A stretch of DNA of 64,000 nt from Collinsella sp. TF06-26 (GCF_002232035.1 NZ_NKXR01000002.1:1-64000), one strand, 5' to 3'. Shown: positions 8,343-18,003, numbered from the stretch's first letter. Notes: generated from the letters alone by a model not told the origin. A program made the numbers and translations.

Positions 8343-9410
8343 CTACACTTCTCGCTTTCCCAGGGCGTTCGCCGCCATGCGTTTGCAGGCACCCAGGCGC
8401 CCAAACCTCAAGACATCGTAATCGAACATGAGCTTTTTGCATGCACGGGCATTGGGGGCCTTGCTGGTAAGCGCCGCACGCACCATAGCAGCAACAGAAG
8501 GAGCGCATTGTGCGAGCGCAGCATCGCTGCCCACGGCAGAACCGTTAAGCGCCGCGACAACGGCAGCAAACACCTTGCCACAGTCCGAACCCAGCAACCT
8601 GAGCGCATCGTACAGCACCAGATCGCACAGGAAGTACGCTAGGTCATCGGCATGCTGGACATCGAGACCGTCGCGCTGCCAGTCAGCCAGCACCGCGGAG
8701 TAAATCTTCACGTGCTCCAGCAGACGTGTCTCGTCGTCGTAGCGCATGGTGTCCATGAGCGAACCCTTGCGCGCCACGCGGTAGTCATACAGCTTGTTCG
8801 AGATAAGCGCGGTTTTGTGCGAACGACCGTACACGGCAAAATCGAAGACCTGGTCCTCGCCATACTTGACGGTTTCGTCGAACACGATCCCGTTACCCAG
8901 CAAAAACTCACGCTTGCAGGCGGTGCGCCATGCAAAGGGGCGAGACGCTTCCTTAAACAGCAGGTCGGAGCTATAGCCTTCAAACGACACATCGCGCGGG
9001 CTCAGCACATAGTTAAGCCACGGATACCCCGCCTCCAGCGGATACGGATTCGCACCAAAGGTCAAAACATCACAGCGCTCGCGCTCAAAGGCATCGACGA
9101 TCACGCGGCATGCATCGGGCGTAAAGCGGTCGTCGGAATCCAAAAACGCAACGATAGGCGCCGTGGACGCGGCGATGCCTGCATTACGCGCACTCGACAG
9201 GCCGCCGTTCTCCTTATCGACCAGCGTAAAGCGCGCGTCCTTTTCGCAATAGGCAGCCGCAATATCGCGCGAACCATCCGGCGAGCCATCGTTGACCAGC
9301 ACGCCTTCCCAATCGGGCATGTCCTGCGCAAGCAGAGAGTCCAGGCACCAGGCCAGGCACTCCTCCACGTTATAGATGGGAACGACAACGGAAATCTTGG
9401 GGGTAGCCAT
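8343..9410 (-). CDS. GT2 family glycosyltransferase (type B', second pair)
   Basis: A 355-residue family-2 glycosyltransferase. The nucleotide-sugar-binding N-terminus reads ISVVVPIYNVEE, followed by VNDGSPDGS and the FLDSDDR acidic motif. The later GEDQVFDFAVYGR segment is shared in layout with the gene at 10616-11656. ATG at 9410 is preferred over GTG at 9416, because AGGAG lies at a proper distance from the ATG. It is separated by only 12 bp from the upstream glycosyltransferase and abuts the downstream one. It is likely cytoplasmic-face, adding a sugar to a lipid-linked surface glycan. Donor unknown. Confidence 0.85.
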   Translation of the reverse strand: MATPKISVVVPIYNVEECLAWCLDSLLAQDMPDWEGVLVNDGSPDGSRDIAAAYCEKDARFTLVDKENGGLSSARNAGIAASTAPIVAFLDSDDRFTPDACRVIVDAFERERCDVLTFGANPYPLEAGYPWLNYVLSPRDVSFEGYSSDLLFKEASRPFAWRTACKREFLLGNGIVFDETVKYGEDQVFDFAVYGRSHKTALISNKLYDYRVARKGSLMDTMRYDDETRLLEHVKIYSAVLADWQRDGLDVQHADDLAYFLCDLVLYDALRLLGSDCGKVFAAVVAALNGSAVGSDAALAQCAPSVAAMVRAALTSKAPNARACKKLMFDYDVLRFGRLGACKRMAANALGKREV

Positions 9411-9422
9411 AGTCACTCGCTC

Positions 9423-10541
9423 CTACTGTGCGGCCGGAACGTCGTCAGGGTGCGGGTTGTCGCCGTAGGTGCGCTGATACGTCAGCACGCGCCAGACCAG
9501 CGGCAGGCCGCCAATCTTAAAGTAATGCTTAAACGTATTGAGCTTGCCCGGCTTCTTAAAGTCAAAGCGCGAATCGATATAGGCGCGGGGCGACTTGACC
9601 ATCAGGCGCAAGTCGGTCTCGCCACGCGGATCGAACAGCGACAGGTCAAAGCGACCGGCATCCCAATCGGACTTGAGCTCGGGAGAGGCCTTCTCCCAAA
9701 ACTGCTCGCGCAACTCATCGACGAGGCGCTCATCATTCCAACGGTACGTATCGACCTTCATGCGCATTAAAATGCCCTGGAGTTGAGCCTTAAGCTCGAG
9801 GCGTTCATCCAAAAAGCGCTGCATCTCGGCATATTCGTCGCAAACGCAAAACACCTTGTTGGGCGAATTAACGGAGCTCTTCTCGTTATCTTGCCGATAG
9901 CACAAAATGGGGTCCGCAATAAACGCGGCACGTTCGGCACAAGCCCAAACTTTAAAGTTAAAGCCTGCGTCCTGATACGAGGCACCCGGCGTGGGAAGGA
10001 ACCGAATCTGATTGTCGTTGAGGAACTCACGCCGATAGATAGCCGACCAAATGGAAGGTTTGCGGTAGAAGATGCCCGGGCGATCGACGGGGCGATACGC
10101 GGCGCCCGTCATATGCTCGTCGATGATCCCAAACAGCTCACGGCGCTCGCTGGGCGTGGACCAATACAGGTAAAAGTCGCCCTTTACCACATCGGCATGC
10201 TCAGTATCGGCCTTGGCGACCAGCTTTTGGAGCGAATCCTCAAACATAAAGTCGTCAGACTCAAGGATGCCCACGTACTCACCGCGCGCCATCTCCAGGC
10301 CGCGGTTCATCGAGTCGCCGTAGCCGCTGTTGGCTTTGTCGATCATCTTTACACGAGAGTCGCGCTCCATGTACTCGCGGATGATATCCGGCGAGCTATC
10401 GGTGGAGCCGTCGTTGATACAGATGATCTCGATGTCCTTGAGCGTCTGAGCCACGGCGGAATCGAGGCACTCGCGCAGGTAGCGTTCGACATTGCAGATG
10501 GGGACAAGCAGCGAAACTTTAGGGGTATCAGAGTTCTGCAA
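9423..10541 (-). CDS. GT2 family glycosyltransferase (type A', second pair)
   Basis: A 372-residue family-2 glycosyltransferase with VSLLVPICNVERYLRECLDS, CINDGSTDSSP and the ILESDDFM acidic motif. It closely resembles the gene at 11663-12766, including NSGYGDSMN and LPTPGASYQD. The start appears to be TTG at 10541, with a perfect AGGAGG 6 bases upstream and no better ATG nearby. It is the third gene of a minus-strand operon, following a 74-bp gap. The C-terminal KPGKLNTFKHYFKIGG region suggests peripheral membrane contact. The sugar specificity is unknown. Confidence 0.86.
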   Translation of the reverse strand: MQNSDTPKVSLLVPICNVERYLRECLDSAVAQTLKDIEIICINDGSTDSSPDIIREYMERDSRVKMIDKANSGYGDSMNRGLEMARGEYVGILESDDFMFEDSLQKLVAKADTEHADVVKGDFYLYWSTPSERRELFGIIDEHMTGAAYRPVDRPGIFYRKPSIWSAIYRREFLNDNQIRFLPTPGASYQDAGFNFKVWACAERAAFIADPILCYRQDNEKSSVNSPNKVFCVCDEYAEMQRFLDERLELKAQLQGILMRMKVDTYRWNDERLVDELREQFWEKASPELKSDWDAGRFDLSLFDPRGETDLRLMVKSPRAYIDSRFDFKKPGKLNTFKHYFKIGGLPLVWRVLTYQRTYGDNPHPDDVPAAQ

Positions 10542-10615
10542 GAGAACCTCCTGTTGAATAGCGTGTAACAGGGTTATTTTAGCAGCCGAGTTGCGGCGGG
10601 CGGCAGCGCTTGGAA

Positions 10616-11656
10616 TTAAAGAAAGCGCTCCAGGCAGGCTTTGAGACCGCGAGTCGAAAGATAGAACAGCGTTGCGTCTGCCATCGAAACGCCCGCGGTC
10701 GCCGCAACGAGCTTGTGGGCAACACGGCGAACGGCGCCCTTAGCAGGCATATCCGCCCACTCCGTTCCCAAAAACGTCGTGAGGTCCATGTTGACGCGAG
10801 CCGCCACGCGGTGGAAGTCATCGGAATCCAAGCGCGCCAGGTCGAACACAATGAGGTCCAAAAACCAAGTTATCAGCTCGCCGGGGCACAGGTCCAAAAG
10901 ACCGTAGGCCGCCCAGTCCTCCAAGACCTCCTCGAGCATCCTCATGTGGGCGTCAAGTTTTTTGGCGCGAGCCTCGACACTGTTGAACTCGTGCGTCGCC
11001 GATTCGCTCTCCATCACGTAGTGGTAAAACTTGTCCGGCATGACGACGGTCTTGCGGGCAAGCGCATAAGCCGCAAATTGGAAGACGACGTCCTCGCCCA
11101 AAGCCAAGCCGGGGGCGAAGCGAATGCCTTCGCGATTGAGCAGCTCGCGCGAAAAAGCCGCACGGCAGGCATACGGCTGCGCATTCGCATGGAACAGCAA
11201 CTGGGGATCACGGGCGCCGAAGGTACCGGCTTTGGGGCTCATGAGTTGCTGGACGCGTTTGGGGGCAGCATCGGCTGGTTCACAGACGCCGCCAAAAACG
11301 GCGGCCTCGGCATCTACAGACTCCATGGCATGCAGTACGCGCTCGACCGTCTGGGCATCGATGTAATCGTCGGCGTCCACAAAAAAGACGGCCTCGCCCT
11401 CGGCGGCATCGATACCGGCATTTCGAGCACACGAGACGCCCGCGTTTTCCTGGTCAATCACCAGTACGCGATCGTCGGCCTGCGCGACCTGGTGCAACAC
11501 GTTCAACGAATCATCAGTTGAACCGTCGTTGACGCAGACAACCTGAATCGAGCGCTCGGACTGAGCCAACAGCGAATCGAGGCATCGCTGAATGGAGCGC
11601 GCAGAGTTGTAAACGGGGACGATAATGGTAGCTTTAGGACACGAGGTCTCTCCCAT
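10616..11656 (-). CDS. GT2 family glycosyltransferase (type B, first pair)
   Basis: A 346-residue family-2 glycosyltransferase with ATIIVPVYNSARSIQRCLDS, VNDGSTDDS and the FFVDADDY acidic motif. The downstream GEDVVFQFAAYAL segment and the C-terminal layout match the type B' gene at 8343-9410, although the two are more diverged than the A pair. The ATG at 11656 is preceded by a GGGGTAGG ribosome-binding site. It begins 6 bp after the stop of the upstream type A gene, so the two are co-transcribed. It probably acts in the same surface-glycan pathway. Confidence 0.85.
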   Translation of the reverse strand: MGETSCPKATIIVPVYNSARSIQRCLDSLLAQSERSIQVVCVNDGSTDDSLNVLHQVAQADDRVLVIDQENAGVSCARNAGIDAAEGEAVFFVDADDYIDAQTVERVLHAMESVDAEAAVFGGVCEPADAAPKRVQQLMSPKAGTFGARDPQLLFHANAQPYACRAAFSRELLNREGIRFAPGLALGEDVVFQFAAYALARKTVVMPDKFYHYVMESESATHEFNSVEARAKKLDAHMRMLEEVLEDWAAYGLLDLCPGELITWFLDLIVFDLARLDSDDFHRVAARVNMDLTTFLGTEWADMPAKGAVRRVAHKLVAATAGVSMADATLFYLSTRGLKACLERFL

Positions 11657-11662
11657 GCCGAC

Positions 11663-12766
11663 CTACCCCCTCAGCGATTCGATGAGAAAGGCGGCGACCA
11701 CGCCTGGGCCTCCAACCGAGGCGTAATACTTAGCACGCCCCAAGGCACCATCCGTCGCAAAACTCGGATGCTCGTCAACCCAGCCCTCAGGATCTTTGAG
11801 GATGGCAGCAAGATTCGCGCGCTTCCACGGCTTGAGGTCGTCAAGCGAAAACTCCCCCGCGTCCAAGGCCGCCTGAAATTCCTTTGCCATCTGCACCAGG
11901 AACTCCTTATAGAACTTAGGCGCCAGGCGCACGTAGTTCCACATATACGAATCGTACTTAATGAGCTGATTGAACTTGAGCATGCGCGCGACATCGCCGC
12001 TTGCGTGGTCGCGGGCATAATCCTCTCGAATCCAACGCTCAATCTCGGCATACTCGGTATTGACGCAAAAGACCTTGGCCGAAGAATTGACCGAGGAATT
12101 CTCGTTGTCCTGGCGATACGACAACACGGCATCATGCAGGTAAATAGCCTTTTCGGCACACGCGATCACCTTAAAGGCAAATGACGTGTCCTGAAAGGAT
12201 GCCCCCGGAGTCGGCAGGAACTTGATACCGTTGCGCTCAAGAAAATCACGACGGTACACGGCCGACCAAATCGACGGTTTTTGCTTAAAGAACTGCGTCG
12301 TATTGCTGGGATGCACCGGTTTGCCACAATCCCTTGCCTTAAACATCTCGTGCAGCGAACGGCGCTCCTCGGGCTTAGACCAGTAGAAATCAAAGTTCGC
12401 CTTCGCAAAGTCGGCATTATTGCTATCGGCGGCCGAGACAAGCTTTTCGAGTGCGTCGGGCGCCATAAAGTCATCGGACTCCAAGATGCCAACGTACTTG
12501 CCACGCGCCATCTCCAGACCGTGGTTCATCGAGTCGCCGTAGCCGCTGTTGGCCTTGTCGATCATCTTGACGCGCCCATCGCGCTCCATATACTCGCGGA
12601 TAATCGCCGGCGAGTTGTCGGTCGACCCGTCGTTAATGCAGATGATCTCAATATCCTTGAGCGTCTGCGCCAGGGCGGAATCGAGACACTCGCGCAGGTA
12701 GCGCTGAACATTGTAAATGGGAATAAGCAGCGACAGAACAGGGCTGCCAGAGGCGTTAGTAGACAA
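11663..12766 (-). CDS. GT2 family glycosyltransferase (type A, first pair)
   Basis: A 367-residue family-2 glycosyltransferase with LSLLIPIYNVQRYLRECLDS, CINDGSTDNSP and ILESDDFM. It is the first gene of the five-gene minus-strand glycosyltransferase operon and a close paralogue of 9423-10541. The start appears to be TTG at 12766 with AAGGAG upstream, again a non-ATG start like its paralogue. A divergent glycosyltransferase begins at 13023, so the 256-bp gap between them should hold promoters for both directions. A TATAAT-like word sits at 12833. Confidence 0.86.
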   Translation of the reverse strand: MSTNASGSPVLSLLIPIYNVQRYLRECLDSALAQTLKDIEIICINDGSTDNSPAIIREYMERDGRVKMIDKANSGYGDSMNHGLEMARGKYVGILESDDFMAPDALEKLVSAADSNNADFAKANFDFYWSKPEERRSLHEMFKARDCGKPVHPSNTTQFFKQKPSIWSAVYRRDFLERNGIKFLPTPGASFQDTSFAFKVIACAEKAIYLHDAVLSYRQDNENSSVNSSAKVFCVNTEYAEIERWIREDYARDHASGDVARMLKFNQLIKYDSYMWNYVRLAPKFYKEFLVQMAKEFQAALDAGEFSLDDLKPWKRANLAAILKDPEGWVDEHPSFATDGALGRAKYYASVGGPGVVAAFLIESLRG

Positions 12767-13022
12767 ATGTGCTCCTTAGGAAATACCTGTCGTTTCATGG
12801 TATCAAAGGGTCAGCGCGCCAGCGGACGTTTATATAATCTATGGAGCCTCTTGCGGGCAAAGTAGCCGCACGTCATGCGGCGGGCCCGTGGCAGGTTCCT
12901 GCGTTTTATTCAAAGCTTGCCGACAAGGTGCGGTGAGCCTTTACAATAGAACAGTCCCAAGGACGTATTCGATAGCTTCCGCGCAGCGCTCGCCCGCCGC
13001 GCGTGAAAGGATATATTGCCCC

Positions 13023-14042
13023 ATGCCTTCAACCCTTCCCGCTCCCATCGATAAGCTCGCCATCGTTGTCGTTACGTACAAGCGCCAGGAACTCCTGGCC
13101 AACCTGTTCGACTCCATGACCGAGCTCACGGCAACGCCCTGGCGCATCGTGATTGTCGATAACGAGAATTCGCGCGAGACCGAGGCCATGTGCACCGCAT
13201 TCAACGAGCGCCTGGCCAGCCTGTGGGGCATCGACACCGAGCAGCCCGACGCGCAGGGCGGCACCGACCGTGTCATCTACGCCCCGCAACTCGAAAACGG
13301 CGGCGGTGCGGGTGGCTTCTCCGCCGGCACTAAATGCGCCTACGATCTGGGGGCCCAGTGGTTCTGGGTGATGGACGACGACGTGCTCGTCATCCCCGAA
13401 GGCATCGAGCGTCTTGCCAAGTGGACCGACCGCTACGATGTCATCCAGGGTTCGCGCCTGGACTTTGACGGCGGCGCTTTCTTTTGGCAGTACCAGCTCA
13501 TCCTTTCGCTCGGCATCCCTAACCCCATCGCCAAGTGGGACTTGGGGCCCGAGGGCTACCGCACCATGAACCAACTGTGCTTTGAGGGCGGCATGTTCTC
13601 GCGCCGCGTGGTCGACAAGATTGGCCTGCCCGACGCGCGCTTCTTTATCTACGGCGACGATGCCTGCTACGGCTACGTGGCCAGCCAGCACTTCCCCGCC
13701 GCCGTGGTTGCCGACGTGGTGCTCAAGCGCGCCCGCGCCGTCTCCAACTGGGACATCGCCGGCAAACGACAGCTCAACTCCACGAGCGACACCAACCGCT
13801 ACTACATCATGCGCAACCGCGGTTATCTGGCACGCTACATGCAGATCTACGGCGACTACCACCCCGTGCTGTTCCGTCTGGGCAATGCCGCGACCTTCTG
13901 CAAGGAGTTCATTCGTCTGGCAGCAGTCGACAAATGCTTTAAGACCGGTATTCCGGCGCTGCGCCGTGGCATGAAGGACGCCCGCAAGATCGTTAAGGAC
14001 CCCAACTGGAAGCCCATGCCGCCCCTGAAGGACGCCGAGTAG
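13023..14042 (+). CDS. Galactofuranosyltransferase-like GT2 glycosyltransferase
   Basis: A 339-residue GT2 enzyme resembling GlfT2/COG1216-type galactofuranosyl or rhamnosyl transferases. It has LAIVVVTYKRQELL, IVDNENS, the ENGGGAGGFSAG loop and a triple-aspartate VMDDDVLV near residue 120. A later IYGDDACYGYV motif resembles the family's catalytic DDxxxG/WxxxH region. ATG at 13023 is chosen because the conserved domain begins about 12 codons later. The ribosome-binding site (AAAGGA) is somewhat distant. It is transcribed divergently from the glycosyltransferase operon and is probably part of the same surface-polysaccharide locus. Confidence 0.8.
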   Translation: MPSTLPAPIDKLAIVVVTYKRQELLANLFDSMTELTATPWRIVIVDNENSRETEAMCTAFNERLASLWGIDTEQPDAQGGTDRVIYAPQLENGGGAGGFSAGTKCAYDLGAQWFWVMDDDVLVIPEGIERLAKWTDRYDVIQGSRLDFDGGAFFWQYQLILSLGIPNPIAKWDLGPEGYRTMNQLCFEGGMFSRRVVDKIGLPDARFFIYGDDACYGYVASQHFPAAVVADVVLKRARAVSNWDIAGKRQLNSTSDTNRYYIMRNRGYLARYMQIYGDYHPVLFRLGNAATFCKEFIRLAAVDKCFKTGIPALRRGMKDARKIVKDPNWKPMPPLKDAE

Positions 14043-14062
14043 TAAAGGGCTTTCGCCCGCCG

Positions 14063-15862
14063 CTACAGTCGTTGACACACCACGGACACACGCTGACCGT
14101 CAAAACCAAAGCCCCAACGCATGCGCCCGACGGCGGGGCGCGGCACGCGGATATCATCGATGCCGTCGCGCTCGATTTCGAGCAGTGCCTGAACCGCCAA
14201 CAGTTCCAGGCCCAGGGCATCGACGCCAGGGTCGTACATCATGTTGATCGTAATGAGCGGTCGCTCATCGAGCATGCCGAACGTGTCAGCCACGTCAAAC
14301 ACCCGACCGGTGGGAATCACCTGGATATCCCAGCGATCCGAGACGCCACTTCGCTTGGAGCTGGGATTGCAATAGCCAGGCAGTCCAAAGCAGAGCCCCT
14401 GAAGCACCAGATGATAGGCTGTCGGCATATCTGATTGGCCCACATCGATGCCCAGATCGCCGATAGCACAGCTCAAAGCTTGCTTTACAGCGTCCTCGTC
14501 TCCTCGACACAGCCCGTCATGGAACGAGTCGATAACTCCAACGTCCTCAACGGCGCACTCAAACCATTCCAGAATTACAAGACGGAGCGCCTGACGCACT
14601 TCGTTGTTAGGCAGACGCAGGGAACGAAGGCACGCGCCGTTTTCCGAATGCCCCGTCATGTCCGTCGTAAGAAATCCAGACAGATACAGCGCTGTCCAGA
14701 TATCTTCGGGCTTGGCGGCATCGGCCTCCTCGGCATGCACATGCACTGGCACCTCAATAAACCCATGCGCCTCAAGTAAATCGAACAATGCGGACAGGCG
14801 CATGAGATTCCAGTCGCCGACGCATGCGCTCAGACGGTCGGCGTAACCATACAGATCTGCCCGAACGGGCGCGACGCAACCGCGATGTGCGTAGTCCACC
14901 ACGCGCTCCGGGCTCGAGCAATAAAAACCACCAAGCAGATAGCCCTCGAGCCACTCACGCGCGTCATCCAGACAGCCGTTGCGACCGATGCAATCCAACA
15001 GCACTTGGACTTCGTCGTCCGAAAAACCGAACCATCGATCACACCAACTCGACAACGCTGTCGCCGACCGATAGGAAACCCCACGTTGGGACAACGCAAA
15101 CTCGGCATGACCGGGGCGTTCGCACATCAGACACGTCAATCGCAACGAGTCGCCGGCATCGGCAATGGTGTCGAACAACATTCGGCTGAGCGACTCTAGG
15201 GAATCCACGCTACCGTCGTCCTTAGCGTCCAAACGCTTTGGACATACCGCGTCGTAGTCGTCTATCAGAAGAACAACCTGCTCATCGAAAGCTGCCTGGA
15301 GCAGTTTAATAAGCACGCCAAGCGCCGCATCGATCTCCTTATCGCTGGCCACCCCACGCGCCGCCCTCTCGATAAGACGAACCTCACGTCTTGACAGATC
15401 AGGCGCGGCAAGCAGCGGCAGTAATCGGGCGCACTCGCGCACGACAGCCCCGCGAATTGCTGCCGCAGCACCAGCGCCATGCCTCGAAGCGGCAGCTGTA
15501 AAGTCGAGCATGATGACCGGATAACTCGCGTACTCATCACGATAGCGACCGCCGCCCGCCTGCCAAATCTGGGTACCAGCGAACAGGCTTCGATCCGGCA
15601 GCCGGCGATCAGGTCGTTCCAAATAGCACTTGAGCATCGATAAATTCATGCTCTTGCCAAAACCCTTGGGCCGACAGCAAAGCGCAACAGGTGCTTCACT
15701 GTCCAATATATCGGCAATAAACATAGTCTTATCGACGAGTAAACACCGATTGATTGCATCGGAAAAGTCGCGTGCATCAACCGGTAGAGCTGCGCTATCC
15801 GCATGATTGAGCAACCGTGCACCAAACGCATGAGTAAAACCACAATTCACCTGTTCAGACAC
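14063..15862 (-). CDS. AAA-ATPase-like protein with degenerate PD-(D/E)XK C-terminal region
   Basis: A 599-residue member of the AAA-ATPase-like (PF09820) plus DUF1703/PDDEXK_9 family common in gut bacteria. Walker A is RPKGFGKS (64-71), followed by MNLSML. Walker B is LLIDDYDAV (198-206), where most relatives have DEYD. The C-terminal nuclease-like region keeps SDRWDIQVIP, but the expected E-x-K strand reads PLITINMMY, so catalysis looks lost. GTG at 15862 is chosen over an upstream ATG because AGAAGGAG precedes it. The family's function is not established. The gene stands between the glycosyltransferase cluster and a surface-protein gene. Confidence 0.78.
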   Translation of the reverse strand: MSEQVNCGFTHAFGARLLNHADSAALPVDARDFSDAINRCLLVDKTMFIADILDSEAPVALCCRPKGFGKSMNLSMLKCYLERPDRRLPDRSLFAGTQIWQAGGGRYRDEYASYPVIMLDFTAAASRHGAGAAAAIRGAVVRECARLLPLLAAPDLSRREVRLIERAARGVASDKEIDAALGVLIKLLQAAFDEQVVLLIDDYDAVCPKRLDAKDDGSVDSLESLSRMLFDTIADAGDSLRLTCLMCERPGHAEFALSQRGVSYRSATALSSWCDRWFGFSDDEVQVLLDCIGRNGCLDDAREWLEGYLLGGFYCSSPERVVDYAHRGCVAPVRADLYGYADRLSACVGDWNLMRLSALFDLLEAHGFIEVPVHVHAEEADAAKPEDIWTALYLSGFLTTDMTGHSENGACLRSLRLPNNEVRQALRLVILEWFECAVEDVGVIDSFHDGLCRGDEDAVKQALSCAIGDLGIDVGQSDMPTAYHLVLQGLCFGLPGYCNPSSKRSGVSDRWDIQVIPTGRVFDVADTFGMLDERPLITINMMYDPGVDALGLELLAVQALLEIERDGIDDIRVPRPAVGRMRWGFGFDGQRVSVVCQRL

Positions 15863-15988
15863 CGTAAACTCTCCTTCTAACGCAGCACGATGCCCATTGT
15901 AGCGAGCGGGTAGAGCGCAACAATATCGACATGCAAACGTTTCGGGCAGCGGTAGCAACAGACCCCCGAGGGGGCATAACAAATCGTT

Positions 15989-16035
15989 GCACAACAAAAA
16001 AAGGGGGGGGCCGATGCCGCCGCACCGGACCCCGT
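15989..16035 (-). terminator. Possible terminator after the sortase-anchored protein gene
   Basis: On the minus strand an imperfect G+C-rich stem (GGGGTCCGG...CGGCCCCC) is followed by a run of seven T residues. It lies just downstream of the stop at 16067. Confidence 0.5.
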
Positions 16036-16066
16036 CTCAAAAGCTTATAGAAAACGATCTGGAAGA

Positions 16067-17875
16067 TTACTCCTCCAAGCCGTCCTCCCCAGAAGCCTTC
16101 TTCTGCTGATCGAGCTTATGCTTACCACTTACGATAGACGTAGCGCCCAGTGTGGCCAAGCTTACACTGGCAAGGCTCGCCATCACAATCAGATCACCCG
16201 TCTTGGGCATGTTGCCGCCCGAGGACTTGGTAGTTGTAGTCGTCGTGGTCGTGGTGGTCACCGTTTTGGAGTCATTTTGCTCTTGGACCTGGTTGTCAGC
16301 ACCGCTCTTGTCGTCGTCTTCGGACTGTTTCTTTTCGCCCTCGGCCTTGCTCTTGTCCTTCTCCTCAGATTCAGACTTCTTATCCTCGTCCTTCTTCTGT
16401 TCGGACTTGTCGCTCTTCTCCTCAGAGCTAGAACCCTTATCGGATTCGGTCTTCTCGGAAGCCTTGTCCTTGGAGTCGCCCTTTGCGGCTTCGATCTTTT
16501 CCGTGGAAACCTGATCAGAGTTGCCCTTGTTCTGGGTCGAGCCGTTATTGACGCCAGCCATCAGCGAAGAGCCCAGCGTAGAACCAAGCTGCTCGGAGAA
16601 AGAAGGCTTCTTGTCCGGCGAAGCAACGGGAACGTCCGGCGCCTTATTCGAGTCATCCTTGGAAGCATCGGAACCAGGGGTTGCGTCAGAGCCGGAGCCG
16701 TTGTTAGAGCCGGTGCCAACGGACGAATCGCTCGAGCCGGTGGATGAGTTAGAGGTGCCAGCGCCGGTCGAACCAGAAGCGTCGCTGTCCGTATTGCCGG
16801 CAGAGCTTGAAGACGAATCGCCCGCAGCAGAGCCGTTTGAATCGGAACCGTTCGAGGTAGAGCCGTTGTTGGTAGTGCCACCAGCAGAGCCATCACCGTC
16901 AGCACCGGTCGAGGGCGCATCCATCCTGTCATCGTTGGCATCGTCGCTCGAGTCGTCATTCGAATCAGGCGTCGGCGAGGGCGCCGGCGTAGGTTCGGGC
17001 TGCACGGGCGTCGCAGCGGCCTCGTCCTCGGCGATATAAACCAAGCAGTCCTTCAGCTCATTGCGGTAGCGGTTCTTCCAGCCCTCATGATACTGGGGCT
17101 GGCTCGAATACTTGGTCGCCACGTTATTGACCACACTGTTGGAAAGCGCCGTCACAAACTCGCGGTCGGACATATCGTTGGAGAGATTCGCCCAACGGAA
17201 GAAGTCCCTGCAGCCACCGGTGCCGCACATGTTGGTGATGCTCCACACCATGCCCTTAACGCAATCGGCACGGCCCGAAATATCAATGCCCAGGCCACTC
17301 TTGAGCCACGCCTCGGTCACCGCATAGTACGAGTTGTACGCATAGGCATCTTGAAGAGCTGAGAACTCAACAGGATCGATGTTATAAGCGCCCTGGAAGG
17401 CCTCCTGCGCAATACGGCCCAACTCGGTGAGCTGGCCGTTCTCGTACATGGCATTGCTCATGTTGGAAATCTCGCTGCCGCGATCAATCGCATCCTTGAG
17501 CATGCTGTATTTTTCGGGGTTGTAGTTGTAGGCCTGCTTCATAAACGGAATGAGCGACCAACGACGGTCGAACTGGTAATAACCCAGCGCGTTATAACCG
17601 TCACCGTACGAAAAGCCCTGGTTATAGTTGCCGTGACTCTCATATTTGGTGAAGTACTTCATCTCGGGAGTCACGTTAACAAACGAAACGCCCTGGACCG
17701 ACCTCAGCACGCCCGAAAAGGACTGCTGGGTATAGAGACCCTTATCGATATCGGTCGCATCCGAGGCAACGCCCGGCGTGGGCTCCTCGGCAGCGGCGGG
17801 TGCCGGCGCGGAAACGGCGCCAAACGAAAGCGCCAGCGTCAGGCCCGCGACAATCGCAGAATGCTTGGGCTGCAT
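16067..17875 (-). CDS. Secreted, cell-wall-anchored lysozyme-like surface protein
   Basis: A 602-residue exported protein. Residues 1-29 form a signal peptide ending in AAA. Residues 70-270 form a soluble domain with FTKYESHGNYNQGFSYGDG and YNALGYYQFDRRW, resembling lysozyme/transglycosylase-like domains, with E79 a candidate catalytic acid. About 250 residues of low-complexity S/G/D/N then E/K-rich sequence follow, then a threonine run. The C-terminus has MPKTG (556-560), a hydrophobic segment and a charged tail, a variant LPxTG sorting signal. It probably acts in peptidoglycan or glycan cleavage at the surface. The ribosome-binding site is GGGAGGA. No sortase gene is in the window. Confidence 0.7.
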   Translation of the reverse strand: MQPKHSAIVAGLTLALSFGAVSAPAPAAAEEPTPGVASDATDIDKGLYTQQSFSGVLRSVQGVSFVNVTPEMKYFTKYESHGNYNQGFSYGDGYNALGYYQFDRRWSLIPFMKQAYNYNPEKYSMLKDAIDRGSEISNMSNAMYENGQLTELGRIAQEAFQGAYNIDPVEFSALQDAYAYNSYYAVTEAWLKSGLGIDISGRADCVKGMVWSITNMCGTGGCRDFFRWANLSNDMSDREFVTALSNSVVNNVATKYSSQPQYHEGWKNRYRNELKDCLVYIAEDEAAATPVQPEPTPAPSPTPDSNDDSSDDANDDRMDAPSTGADGDGSAGGTTNNGSTSNGSDSNGSAAGDSSSSSAGNTDSDASGSTGAGTSNSSTGSSDSSVGTGSNNGSGSDATPGSDASKDDSNKAPDVPVASPDKKPSFSEQLGSTLGSSLMAGVNNGSTQNKGNSDQVSTEKIEAAKGDSKDKASEKTESDKGSSSEEKSDKSEQKKDEDKKSESEEKDKSKAEGEKKQSEDDDKSGADNQVQEQNDSKTVTTTTTTTTTTKSSGGNMPKTGDLIVMASLASVSLATLGATSIVSGKHKLDQQKKASGEDGLEE

Positions 17876-18003
17876 AAGATCCTCCCTGCATTGGTGTAGT
17901 TAAAGTGCAGTTTGCAAAGATAAAAATAAGTATTGCAGCTCGCCCGTTGTTGCACAACAACCCCTCGGTAAACGGCAACAACCCTCCGCGAAATCTTAAG
18001 GAA

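Noticed and set aside
7539-8642. Long plus-strand frame opposite the glycosyltransferase genes
   Set aside because: It spans the junction of two recognised genes and is an artefact of high G+C codon use.
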